6,962 bases of DNA from Rhizobiaceae bacterium (GCA_028865845.1 JAGWJK010000222.1:1-6962); one strand, 5' to 3'; counted from the stretch's first letter, positions 1 through 6,203 are shown. Notes: generated from the letters alone by a model not told the origin. Numbers and translations are program-made.

Positions 1-209
1 CGGCGTTGGGCATCCTGCAGCGCGAGGCACGTCGTTTCGGCGTCAGCGAACGGGCGGACGAGGTGCTGCGCCCGACGATGGACCATCGGCAGAAAAAGCA
101 TCTTGTCGAGGCCGGAAGATTGGTGCCGCAGCAGGCTGGGAATACGACAAAAGGCCGCGAGGATATCGCCGGAACGGCGAGCGTCATGCCGCGCGGGCGT
201 AATTTTCAT
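1..209 (-). CDS. Unidentified partial open frame, possible 5' end of a divergent gene
   Basis: Read on the minus strand from an ATG at 207-209, the frame is open to the window edge and begins MKITPARHDARRSGDIL, about 69 codons. I do not recognise the protein. Base composition by codon position is coding-like (my hand count gives roughly 68, 48 and 71 percent GC at positions 1, 2 and 3). The + strand frame ending with TGA at 210-212 lies exactly in register with it, so it shares the pattern and could instead be the 3' end of a gene entering from the left. I prefer the minus reading only slightly: its residue mix is more protein-like, while the + reading is very rich in Arg, Gln and Lys. No good ribosome binding site lies before the minus ATG (a GAGG is about 18 bases away). 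If real, the gene would be divergent from bfd and share its 210-355 promoter region. Confidence 0.3.
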   Translation of the reverse strand, partial: MKITPARHDARRSGDILAAFCRIPSLLRHQSSGLDKMLFLPMVHRRAQHLVRPFADAETTCLALQDAQR

Positions 210-266
210 TGATGCCGGTAAACTCTACCTCACACGGATATGAACCGCTTCATGCAAACTGCCTAA

Positions 267-309
267 CGAAAGAAGTCGATTCTTTCTTGACAAAGATCGT
301 CTTCTTTCG
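267..309. promoter_or_regulatory. Palindromic operator candidate at the bfd-bfr promoter
   Basis: GAAAGAA (268-274) and TTCTTTC (280-286) form a perfect inverted repeat with a 5-base centre. A second TTCTTTC lies at 302-308, and CGAAAGAAG (267-275) pairs perfectly with CTTCTTTCG (301-309). The two direct TTCTTTC copies start 22 bases apart, about two helical turns. The sites bracket the TTGACA at 287-292, so a bound protein would cover the promoter. Bacterioferritin genes in rhizobia are known to respond to iron through Irr and RirA. The AGAA...TTCT core resembles an Irr-type box as I remember it, but the spacing is 5 rather than about 3 bases. The regulator is therefore not assigned. Confidence 0.45.
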
Positions 310-317
310 CAGATAAG
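287..317 (+). promoter_or_regulatory. Candidate sigma-70 type promoter of bfd-bfr
   Basis: A perfect -35 hexamer TTGACA lies at 287-292. The -10 is poor: GATAAG at 312-317 matches TATAAT at four of six bases but with a long 19-base spacer, and the hexamer at 17 bases is CAGATA. A start near 323-325 would give a leader of about 30 bases before the bfd ATG at 356. The weak -10 and the flanking palindrome suggest a regulated promoter. Confidence 0.4.
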
Positions 318-355
318 AGGATAGTAGATGTCATGTTTGATGAGCCGGGCGTTTT

Positions 356-667
356 ATGCTGGTTTGTAGCTGTAACTATATCACCGACGCCGAAATCCGG
401 GAGGTCATTACGAACTTCCTGGATGAGGATTGTTGGCAGCTTATCGTCCCCGCCAAGGTCTATCATGCCATGGAGAAGCGCGGTCGTTGCTGCGGTTGCT
501 TCCCCAATGTCGTTGATATCATTATACAGACAACCGAAGAGTATCATGCCCGTCGCCACTCGACGGAAGCCGAAATATTTGATTTCATGTCCCGCCTGAG
601 AAAATTCCACGAAGAAAACAGGAGAGCGGACATTGAAAGGCGACAAAAAAGTCATCGAGCGGCTTAA
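356..667 (+). CDS. bfd: Bacterioferritin-associated ferredoxin (BFD-like [2Fe-2S] protein)
   Basis: This 103-residue protein begins [18 protein letters not shown], the typical N-terminus of the BFD-like [2Fe-2S] family. Bfd binds bacterioferritin and delivers electrons to its heme so that stored ferric iron is reduced and released into the cytoplasm. The cluster ligands should be Cys4 and Cys6 (CxC) plus Cys45 and Cys48 (in GRCCGCFP). Cys26 and Cys46 are extra. The gap between the two pairs is 38 residues, against 31 in E. coli Bfd as I recall it. The tail after the last ligand is 55 residues, with an Arg- and His-rich end, so the protein is longer than the roughly 64-residue E. coli form. 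The ribosome binding site is weak (GAGCCGGG 7-14 bases before the ATG). The last 35 bases overlap the start of bfr, and the pairing strongly supports the assignment. Confidence 0.88.
   Translation: MLVCSCNYITDAEIREVITNFLDEDCWQLIVPAKVYHAMEKRGRCCGCFPNVVDIIIQTTEEYHARRHSTEAEIFDFMSRLRKFHEENRRADIERRQKSHRAA
620..635 (+). promoter_or_regulatory. Ribosome binding site deciding the TTG start of bfr
   Basis: AGGAG at 620-624 lies 8 bases before TTG at 633-635, inside the bfd coding sequence. No ATG in this frame gives an intact first helix, and the conserved bacterioferritin N-terminus starts exactly at this TTG. The rare start codon and the overlap suggest bfr translation depends partly on ribosomes finishing bfd. 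Confidence 0.75.
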
Positions 668-1118
668 CGAGGCGCTGTTTCTCGAACTCGGTGCAGTCAA
701 CCAATATTGGGTCCATTACCGGCTTCTTGAAGATTGGGGCTATACCAAGCTTGCCAAGAAAGAGCGGGCGGAATCCATCGAAGAGATGCATCACGCCGAT
801 CGTCTCGTCGCTCGAATTATCTTCCTCGAAGGCCATCCGAACCTGCAGACGCTGGCGCCGCTGCGCATCGGCCAGAATGTCAAGGAAGTGCTGGAGGCCG
901 ATCTCGCCGGCGAATATGACGCCCGCACCGCCTACAAGACATCCCGCGACATCTGTCATGCCGCCGGAGACTACGTCTCCATGAAGCTTTTCGAAGAGCT
1001 GCTGGCGGATGAGGAAGGTCATATCGACTTCCTCGAGACCCAGCTCGATCTGCTCGGGAAGATCGGCGAATCGAAGTACGGTCAGCTCAACGCCGATTCG
1101 GCAGACTCCGCCGAATAA
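633..1118 (+). CDS. bfr: Bacterioferritin (heme-containing iron storage protein)
   Basis: The 161-residue protein is a full-length bacterioferritin, a four-helix-bundle subunit of the 24-subunit cytoplasmic shell that oxidises ferrous iron and stores the ferric mineral. All expected ferroxidase ligands fall at the standard positions: Glu18, Glu51, His54, Glu94, Glu127 and His130. Met52, the axial ligand to the heme held between two subunits, is present, so this is the heme-binding type. Other family signatures are [13 protein letters not shown] near the N-terminus, IEEMHHAD around 49-56 and [14 protein letters not shown] near 124-137. The start is TTG, overlapping bfd by 35 bases, so the two are surely co-transcribed. 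In rhizobia this gene is typically repressed when iron is scarce, which fits the operator candidate upstream. The protein ends in a short acidic tail. No truncation or missing residue is seen. Confidence 0.96.
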   Translation: MKGDKKVIERLNEALFLELGAVNQYWVHYRLLEDWGYTKLAKKERAESIEEMHHADRLVARIIFLEGHPNLQTLAPLRIGQNVKEVLEADLAGEYDARTAYKTSRDICHAAGDYVSMKLFEELLADEEGHIDFLETQLDLLGKIGESKYGQLNADSADSAE

Positions 1119-1207
1119 TCTTCTGCCGGAGTGGCTCGGGTTCGGACATCGTCGTCTGAGCCGCTCGCGGTTCCTGAAGTGATGCAATTCCGGTTCGAAA
1201 AATTCTC

Positions 1208-1316
1208 AGGGCGGCTCAGCGTTTCCCGAAAGCAGAGAACCGCTCTATCTTCTTGTTTTTCGTAATTCCGGACGGAAAACCGCTGCGCACACTTTTTCTG
1301 GAATTGCTCCAGAAGC
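1208..1316. repeat. Rhizobial-type palindromic intergenic repeat (RIME-like)
   Basis: Read on the minus strand, the block contains CAATTCCAGAAAAAGTG, then GCGGTTTTCCGTCCGGAATT, then AAAAACAA and ATAGAGCGGTTC. This order closely resembles a short mosaic repeat I recall between many genes of Rhizobium, Agrobacterium and Sinorhizobium. It is built of nested inverted repeats: TTCTGGA (1296-1302) with TCCAGAA (1308-1314); AATTCC (1264-1269) with GGAATT (1300-1305); and GCGGCTC (1211-1217) with GAACCGC (1237-1243, one mismatch), which encloses GTTTC/GAAAG. Such elements fold in RNA from either strand and may end or protect transcripts of the converging genes. The family name is from memory and the exact boundaries are uncertain. 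Confidence 0.6.
1211..1260 (+). terminator. Possible terminator of bfd-bfr within the repeat
   Basis: A stem of GCGGCTC (1211-1217) and GAACCGC (1237-1243), with one mismatch and an inner TTTC/GAAA stem, is followed by a pyrimidine-rich tail ending in TTTTT (1256-1260). The T run starts 12 bases after the stem, which is late for a classical intrinsic terminator, so this is only a candidate. Confidence 0.3.
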
Positions 1317-1388
1317 CCACTGTGACTGTAGTCGCGCCGCCCTGCCCTCAAATGCCGCACACTTGACGACAACGGCGCATCCGCTTTT

Positions 1389-1405
1389 CGCAGGTTGCAC
1401 CTGCG
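1389..1405. repeat. Small perfect hairpin near the 3' end of rppH
   Basis: CGCAGGT (1389-1395) and ACCTGCG (1399-1405) form a perfect 7-bp stem with a 3-base loop, 17 bases past the rppH stop. On the minus strand it is followed by AAAAG, not a T run, so it is not a standard terminator for rppH. It could protect the mRNA 3' end or stop transcription in a factor-dependent way. Confidence 0.4.
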
Positions 1406-1421
1406 CCCGGTATCCGGATTG

Positions 1422-1973
1422 TCAATCCTCGGCCCTAATGCCGGCGAGATGCCGGAATTCGGCGACGACCTGTTCGTAGACTGCCCGCTTGAAGGCGACG
1501 ATCTGGCCGGGCAGGTCCTCCATCGGCTTCCATTCCCAGGCATCGAATTCCGGCTCGTGGCCGCCCGGCGGCGGGTTGATGGCGATTTCTCCTTCGTCGC
1601 CGTCGAAGCGGAAAGCGAACCAGCGCTGGGTCTGCCCGCGGAACTTGCCCTTGAGACCGATGCCGATCAGTTGCGGCGGCAGGTCGTAATTGATCCAGTC
1701 GTGCGCTTCGGCGAGCAGCGTCACGGTGCGCATGCCGGTTTCCTCATAGAGTTCGCGATAGGCGGCCTCCATCGGATCCTCGCCGGGATCGATGCCGCCC
1801 TGCGGCATCTGCCAGAGCTGCGGCGAGCCGTCATATTCGGAATTGCCGATCGGGATGCGGCGGCCGGCCCAGACCAATCCGTCGCGATTGAGAACCATGA
1901 TGCCGACGCAGGGGCGATAGGGCAGATCCTCGGCCCTCACCGTGGGCTGTTCATTCGATTCGGTCTTGCTCAT
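1422..1973 (-). CDS. rppH: RNA pyrophosphohydrolase, Nudix family (RppH)
   Basis: The 183-residue protein is a Nudix hydrolase of the RppH type, which removes pyrophosphate from the triphosphate 5' end of mRNA and so opens it to RNase E decay. Related rhizobial and Bartonella proteins (IalA) also act on dinucleoside polyphosphates. The fold starts at [15 protein letters not shown] (18-32). The Nudix box is complete at residues 59-81: Gly59, Glu65, Arg73, Glu74, Glu77, Glu78 and Gly80. WQMPQGGID before it and GQTQRWF (113-119) after it are RppH hallmarks. The ATG at 1971-1973 is preceded by AGAGGA (1978-1983 on the + strand), a good ribosome binding site. The gene lies 15 bases after the yibQ-like gene, so they are probably co-transcribed. 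The product should be cytoplasmic. Confidence 0.93.
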   Translation of the reverse strand: MSKTESNEQPTVRAEDLPYRPCVGIMVLNRDGLVWAGRRIPIGNSEYDGSPQLWQMPQGGIDPGEDPMEAAYRELYEETGMRTVTLLAEAHDWINYDLPPQLIGIGLKGKFRGQTQRWFAFRFDGDEGEIAINPPPGGHEPEFDAWEWKPMEDLPGQIVAFKRAVYEQVVAEFRHLAGIRAED

Positions 1974-1988
1974 CTTGTCCTCTTGAGG

Positions 1989-3179
1989 TCACGGATGTTT
2001 CGGGTCGTCGGCGAGTGCCGACACGCCGACGATTTCGATGCCGCGCATGGCGGCGTCTTGGCTCCATTTGCTGATGGCGTCGATGCTTTCGTCAAAGGCG
2101 GACGCGACGCCGATCGCCGAACCATTGCGGCGCGCGATGCGCTCGAGATCGTCCAGTTTCTTCAGGATCGCATCTTCCTGCAATTCGCCGTCGAGCTGTA
2201 CATCGGCGAAGGCATGGGGAACTTCGAGCGCCTTGGCGATGGTGCCGGACTTCGACTGCGACGAAGAGCCGTCGTCGAGGAAAAGCAGACCGCGCTTGCC
2301 GACATCGCGCAGAACGGGCTCCAGCGCATCGGGATTTGCGAGAAATTTTCCGCCGAGATAGTTCATGACGCCGGTATAGTTGGTGATCTTGCCCATGGCC
2401 TTGTGCAGGTCCTCGACATTCTTCGCAGCCGGCTGCGAGGTCAACAGCGTATCCGGCCCCGGATTGTTGCCGGGATAATCGAAAGGTTCGAAGGGCACCT
2501 GTATCAGGATTTCATGACCGCCACGTCGCGCGTCCTGCATCCAGCGTTGCAGGCTGTTGCCGCTTGCGGCAAAGGCGAGCGTGATCTCCTCGGGCAGTTT
2601 CTCGATGGCACGTTGCGTGCCGGTCTGGCTGAGGCCAAGGCCGCTGACGACGATGGCGACACGCGTGCCGCGGGCGCCGGACCAAGGGCGGGCATATTGA
2701 TCCATCGGCCGCAGCCCGCTCGGCGCCGTGGCCGGCAATTTGCCGAAGGGCGAATCCTCAAGCAGGCTTTCGTTGGGCGTCGCCGCCATGCGCGGATCCT
2801 GACCCACCTGATTGGCGGTGATCAGCACCGGGCCGTTGCCGTCGCGCGCATTCGGGCTGAACATCGTCACGACCGAGCCATCGCCATTGACGATGCGCGA
2901 GGTGTTGGCGCCTGATTGCGGATCAACCTGCGGCAGGTTTGTCTGATTGGCGGCTGTCTCTGGCGGCTTATTGTCCGTCGGGGCCGGCGTGGGTGTCTTC
3001 TGCGCCGTTTCGGCGGGCGGCGTCTTCTGCAGATTGTCGCGCAGCAGCGCCGAATAGAGCGAAAAACTCGCGATCGCGATCAGGCAGAGACCAGCAAGAA
3101 TGCGGCCGAAGGGCGGCCGCCGCCGCTTGCGGGCTGGGCCGCGGTTCTGGCCCAGCGGTGCATGCAAGTCCGTTCCCAA
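1989..3179 (-). CDS. Divergent polysaccharide deacetylase family protein (DUF610, YibQ-like)
   Basis: With the TTG start at 3177-3179 the product has 396 residues and begins MGTDLHAPLGQNR, the N-terminus I recall for rhizobial homologues. The frame is open upstream to another TTG at 3230, but those 17 codons look non-coding. A Lys/Arg-rich stretch is followed by one membrane segment (about 24-46), a Pro/Thr-rich linker (about 53-85) and a periplasmic divergent polysaccharide deacetylase domain (about 170-390). Family landmarks are GHEILIQVPFEP (221-232), YPGNNPGPDTLLT (235-247), GVMNYLGGKF (270-279) and RGLLFLDDGS (296-305). The fold is that of polysaccharide deacetylases, but key acidic and His residues appear to be replaced (IVVSGLG at 176-182, GVASAF at 357-362), so activity is doubtful. 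In E. coli yibQ lies beside envC, as nearly here. Its exact function is not known to me. Confidence 0.85.
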   Translation of the reverse strand: MGTDLHAPLGQNRGPARKRRRPPFGRILAGLCLIAIASFSLYSALLRDNLQKTPPAETAQKTPTPAPTDNKPPETAANQTNLPQVDPQSGANTSRIVNGDGSVVTMFSPNARDGNGPVLITANQVGQDPRMAATPNESLLEDSPFGKLPATAPSGLRPMDQYARPWSGARGTRVAIVVSGLGLSQTGTQRAIEKLPEEITLAFAASGNSLQRWMQDARRGGHEILIQVPFEPFDYPGNNPGPDTLLTSQPAAKNVEDLHKAMGKITNYTGVMNYLGGKFLANPDALEPVLRDVGKRGLLFLDDGSSSQSKSGTIAKALEVPHAFADVQLDGELQEDAILKKLDDLERIARRNGSAIGVASAFDESIDAISKWSQDAAMRGIEIVGVSALADDPKHP

Positions 3180-3330
3180 AGTCCGTATCCACCCCAAACG
3201 GGAAACTGTCTGCCTCGGCACGCGATCCAAAGCAGGTTTGAACGGGATCGCGCATGCTCAATAAACGATGGCGCGATTGCAGGAAGAACAGCGAACCTTC
3301 CGCACAAATTCATGCCAGATCAAATAGTTA

Positions 3331-3358
3331 GAGCGAGATGAAGTCGATCATCTCGCTC
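3331..3358. repeat. Perfect 11-bp stem-loop between ctpA and the yibQ-like gene
   Basis: GAGCGAGATGA (3331-3341) and TCATCTCGCTC (3348-3358) pair perfectly around a 6-base loop. On the minus strand the stem is followed by TAACTATTTGAT, which is A/T-rich but not a clean T run. It is the second of two stem-loops met by polymerase leaving ctpA and may act with the first as a leaky terminator or an mRNA-processing signal. Confidence 0.55.
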
Positions 3359-3364
3359 TCGATA

Positions 3365-3393
3365 TCAAAGCGCCGGGTCGTTGTACCCGGCGC
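3365..3393 (-). terminator. Probable terminator of ctpA
   Basis: GCGCCGGGT (3370-3378) and ACCCGGCGC (3385-3393) form a perfect GC-rich 9-bp stem with a 6-base loop, beginning 8 bases past the ctpA stop. Read on the minus strand it is followed by TTTGATAT, a short imperfect T tract. The position and stem strength support an intrinsic terminator, though the short tract may allow read-through to the yibQ-like gene. Confidence 0.55.
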
Positions 3394-3400
3394 CCGTGCA

Positions 3401-4726
3401 TTACTTGGAGGAAACGGCCTTGTCCGGGTTCGGCGGGAAGGACGGATCGGTCTTTACGCCGCGCAGCAGGTCGAGCGCGTAGTTGAGCTGGACGTCGTCC
3501 TTCGGATCCGGCGGGACGTAAGCGGCCGAGCCGGAGCCCTGGTCGGTCTCGCTCTGGCCCTTGATGTGGCCCGGCAGGCTGGATTCGCCTTCCGTCACCA
3601 TCTTGCCCTTCAGTTCATCCGGAAGCGGCTCGTCGACCTTGATGTCAGGCGTGATGCCCGTGCCCTGGATGGAGCGGCCCGATGGCGTGTAGTAGAGCGC
3701 CGTCGTCAGGCGAAGCGCGCCGTTGCCATCGCCGAGCGGGATGATCGTCTGCACGGAACCCTTGCCGAAGGACTGGGTGCCGAGGATGGTGGCGCGACGC
3801 AGATCCTGCAGGGCGCCGGCGACGATTTCCGAAGCCGAAGCCGAGCCGCCGTTGATGAGAACGATGATCGGCTTGCCGTCGGTCAGGTCGCCCGGGCCGG
3901 CGTTGAAGCGGCGGGTTTCGTCCGGGTTGCGGCCGCGGGTGGAGACGACTTCGCCGCGCTCCAGAACATCGTCGGCAACGTTGATCGCCTGGTCGAGCAG
4001 ACCGCCCGGATTGAGGCGCAGGTCGAGGACATAGCCCTTGAGCTTGTCAGCCGGGATATCCTTCTTGATCTTGGCGATCGCGGCTTCCAGGTCCGGCGTA
4101 GTCTTTTCGGTGAAGGAAATGATGCGGAGATAGCCGACATCGCCTTCTTCGCGCGACTTGACGGCGGCAACGGCGATGACGTCACGGATGATGGTCAGTT
4201 CAATCGGCTTGTCGACGCCCTTGCGCATCAAGGTGAGCTTGATCGGCGTCTTGACGTCGCCGCGCATCTTTTCGACGGCGTCTTCCAGCTTCAGGCCGCG
4301 TACGGACTGGCCGTCGATCGCGGTGATATAGTCGCCGGCCAGCACGCCGGCCTTGGCGGCGGGCGTGTCGTCGATCGGGGTGATGACCTTCACCATGTCG
4401 TTATCCATGGTGACTTCGATGCCGAGACCGCCGAATTCACCCTTGGTCTGGGTGCGCATGTCTTCGGCGTCCTTGGCATTCATGTAGCTCGAATGCGGGT
4501 CCAGCGACGCAAGCATGCCGTTGATGGCGGCTTCGATAAGCTTGTCCTCCTGGGGCGGCGTCACGTACTGAGCGCGCACACGTTCAAAGACATCGCCGAA
4601 AATCGACAATTCCTTGTACGTCGAAGCGCCAGCGGCTTCCGCCGGCGCCACCGCCGAGTAGATGACGCTCATCGCGGTCGCACCCATCAATGCGCCAACG
4701 AGAACAAGAGAAGCCCTACGTATCAT
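3401..4726 (-). CDS. ctpA: Carboxyl-terminal processing protease CtpA (S41 family)
   Basis: The 441-residue protein is an S41 serine protease exported to the periplasm. A Sec signal peptide (MIRRASLVLVGALMGATAMS, then a likely cut after AEA near 32) is followed by an N-terminal helical part, a PDZ domain (about 97-182, with GGLGIEV and DTPAAKAGVLAGDYI) and the catalytic core. The Ser-Lys dyad should be Ser297 (NGGSASASEIVAGALQD) and Lys322 (GTQSFGKGSVQ), with the usual 25-residue spacing. Such proteases trim or degrade periplasmic and envelope proteins; in several Gram-negative bacteria they control cell-wall hydrolases. The ATG at 4724-4726 is chosen because it gives the signal peptide and has GGAAAGG 6 bases upstream; the frame stays open 46 codons further, inside the preceding gene. 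Its start overlaps the EnvC-like gene by 11 bases, implying translational coupling. No unusual residues are seen. Confidence 0.94.
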   Translation of the reverse strand: MIRRASLVLVGALMGATAMSVIYSAVAPAEAAGASTYKELSIFGDVFERVRAQYVTPPQEDKLIEAAINGMLASLDPHSSYMNAKDAEDMRTQTKGEFGGLGIEVTMDNDMVKVITPIDDTPAAKAGVLAGDYITAIDGQSVRGLKLEDAVEKMRGDVKTPIKLTLMRKGVDKPIELTIIRDVIAVAAVKSREEGDVGYLRIISFTEKTTPDLEAAIAKIKKDIPADKLKGYVLDLRLNPGGLLDQAINVADDVLERGEVVSTRGRNPDETRRFNAGPGDLTDGKPIIVLINGGSASASEIVAGALQDLRRATILGTQSFGKGSVQTIIPLGDGNGALRLTTALYYTPSGRSIQGTGITPDIKVDEPLPDELKGKMVTEGESSLPGHIKGQSETDQGSGSAAYVPPDPKDDVQLNYALDLLRGVKTDPSFPPNPDKAVSSK

Positions 4727-6203
4727 TGCGTGCCTTTCCAGTATCTTTGGAGGTCCACCATGGCCGAGAATCGACCGGTTTTCCATCTTTTCGAAATTCA
4801 ATGTAAAGCGTTGGCCGGTCCGTTTCCAGCGCCAATGCGGTCGCGCTCGCGACTCTTTTTTCACCCATCATGGCCAGAGGTTCGCCTGCGAACACAAACT
4901 TGCCCAGACGCGTCTTGATCGCGTCCATTCCCGACAGCACCATGTGGTAGCCGTCGCCGGTGTCGAGAATGACCATCTGGCCGTAGCTGCGAAACGCGCC
5001 GGCATAGACGACAGTCCCGTCGGCGGGAGCGGTGACGAGAGCGTCCGGACCGGTCGCGACGGTGATGCCCATCGCCGTATGTCCCGTGCCGTCGTCGTCG
5101 CCGAACTGGCGGAGGATATCGCCCGCCACAGGCAGCTCCAACTTCTGTTTAAGATCGGAGAAGGGATATGCGGGCGCAATACGGTTTTTATCGGGCACAC
5201 CGCTCTCTGCAAGGGCCTTGGCCTGCTCGCGCTGCTGGTCGGTAAGCTGCTCGCGGCGGGCCTCTTCCGCCCGTGCGGCGGCAGCGGCGTCGCGCACCGA
5301 GCCGATCTGGCTTTCGAGCGAGGCAACAAGGCCTTCCAGGCTGGTCGCCTGCCCCGCCAGTTCCTCGGACCGTTTGCGTTCGGCCTCCAGTTCGGCAGCG
5401 CTCGCCTGGCTGTGCTTGTCGTTTTCGGCAATCAGCAGATCCATGCGCCGCTCTTCCTCCAGACTGTTGGTCATGGTGGTGGTGAGATCGGTCTTCTCGG
5501 CAGCAGCGGCGGCATGCAGCTTGGTCAGATCGGTCAGGTCGGCGACGAGCTTATCGGTTTCCCTGCGCATGCCGGGAACGACGGCGCCAAGCAGAATGGC
5601 GCTGCGCACCGAGGCGAGTGCATCATCGGGCGTCACGAGAAGCGCGGGCGGAGGATTGCGGCCCATCCGCTCCAGCGCGCCGAGCACTTCCGCCAGTAGC
5701 GCGCGCCGGTCGTGCAGCGAGGCGCGGATCTTGCCTTCTTTGACGGCGAGGTCGGTCAGCGTCTTTTCGCTCTGCTGGATCTTGGCATCCATCTGCCGGC
5801 GGCGCGCAGCGCTGTCGATGAGTGCCTGGCGCAGGCTCGCCGTGCTTTTGTCCAGCGAGGCTATGCTGTCTTCCAGGGCCTTGGTCTTGTCGGAGGAAAG
5901 GCTGATCGTCTTCGACAATTCCTGCAGCTCGGCGCGGGTCTCGTCACGCTTGCGGGCGAGATCAGCGGCGGGATCGGGGGCCTGTTCGGCGGCCTGGGTG
6001 GGTGATGCGGCATCGCCGCTTGCCGGCTGGTCGCCCTTGGTCTGATTGCCCGTGGTCTTTGGGGCAGGGGCCGTGCCGGCATCTTCCTGCGCCTGCGCTG
6101 TGTCGCGGAATTGAAGCGGGCTTTCCACATAAGCGCCCACACCAAGACACGCTGCCAGACATGGCAGCAACAGACGGGAAAGCGTGGGCGTAGTTTTTCT
6201 CAT
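4716..6203 (-). CDS. EnvC-like murein hydrolase activator (coiled coil plus degenerate LytM domain)
   Basis: The 495-residue protein begins with a Sec signal peptide (MRKTTPTLSRLLLPCLAACLG, likely cut after AQAQ near 39). An Ala/Pro/Gln-rich spacer (40-80) leads to long coiled-coil helices (about 80-175 and 215-335) and a C-terminal M23/LytM domain (about 356-482). The zinc ligands of active M23 peptidases are missing: the HxGxD site reads AMGIT (377-381) and the final HLH reads TLY (465-467). E. coli EnvC is likewise degenerate; it activates amidases that split septal peptidoglycan rather than cutting it. By analogy this protein should act in the periplasm during division, perhaps on an AmiC-type amidase, as for coiled-coil LytM factors of Caulobacter. 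The ATG at 6201-6203 has only a weak ribosome binding site. The end overlaps ctpA by 11 bases. I give no symbol because alphaproteobacterial naming varies. Confidence 0.88.
   Translation of the reverse strand: MRKTTPTLSRLLLPCLAACLGVGAYVESPLQFRDTAQAQEDAGTAPAPKTTGNQTKGDQPASGDAASPTQAAEQAPDPAADLARKRDETRAELQELSKTISLSSDKTKALEDSIASLDKSTASLRQALIDSAARRRQMDAKIQQSEKTLTDLAVKEGKIRASLHDRRALLAEVLGALERMGRNPPPALLVTPDDALASVRSAILLGAVVPGMRRETDKLVADLTDLTKLHAAAAAEKTDLTTTMTNSLEEERRMDLLIAENDKHSQASAAELEAERKRSEELAGQATSLEGLVASLESQIGSVRDAAAAARAEEARREQLTDQQREQAKALAESGVPDKNRIAPAYPFSDLKQKLELPVAGDILRQFGDDDGTGHTAMGITVATGPDALVTAPADGTVVYAGAFRSYGQMVILDTGDGYHMVLSGMDAIKTRLGKFVFAGEPLAMMGEKRVASATALALETDRPTLYIEFRKDGKPVDSRPWWTSKDTGKARNDT

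Larger units (their letters stand above)
1119..1421. other. Gap between converging bfr and rppH
   Basis: These 303 bases separate the 3' ends of bfr (+) and rppH (-). I see no credible gene here. The gap contains a palindromic intergenic repeat (about 1208-1316), a possible stem-loop just past bfr (CGGCAGA at 1099-1105 with TCTGCCG at 1122-1128), and a 7-bp hairpin at 1389-1405. Minus-strand open frames crossing it are not supported by recognisable protein or start signals. Confidence 0.7.

Noticed and set aside
585..1187. Minus-strand 200-codon open frame opposite bfr
   Set aside because: Bfr on the + strand has all ferroxidase and heme ligands in place; the antisense frame has no recognisable family.
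1395..2915. A 506-codon + strand open frame opposite rppH and the yibQ-like gene
   Set aside because: It is the antisense of two well-recognised minus-strand genes. It is rich in Arg, Ala and Gly with no recognisable domain, as expected for shadows in GC-rich coding DNA.
4727..4864. A 46-codon N-terminal extension of ctpA
   Set aside because: It lies inside the EnvC-like gene, would bury the signal peptide, and the ATG at 4726 has its own ribosome binding site.
3338..4918. A 526-codon + strand open frame opposite ctpA
   Set aside because: Antisense shadow of a full-length S41 protease with intact catalytic motifs; no domain and no good start signal.
5032..6045. A 337-codon Ser/Arg/Ala-rich + strand open frame opposite the EnvC-like gene
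   Set aside because: Low-complexity shadow of the coiled-coil coding sequence; the minus-strand protein has a signal peptide and a LytM domain.
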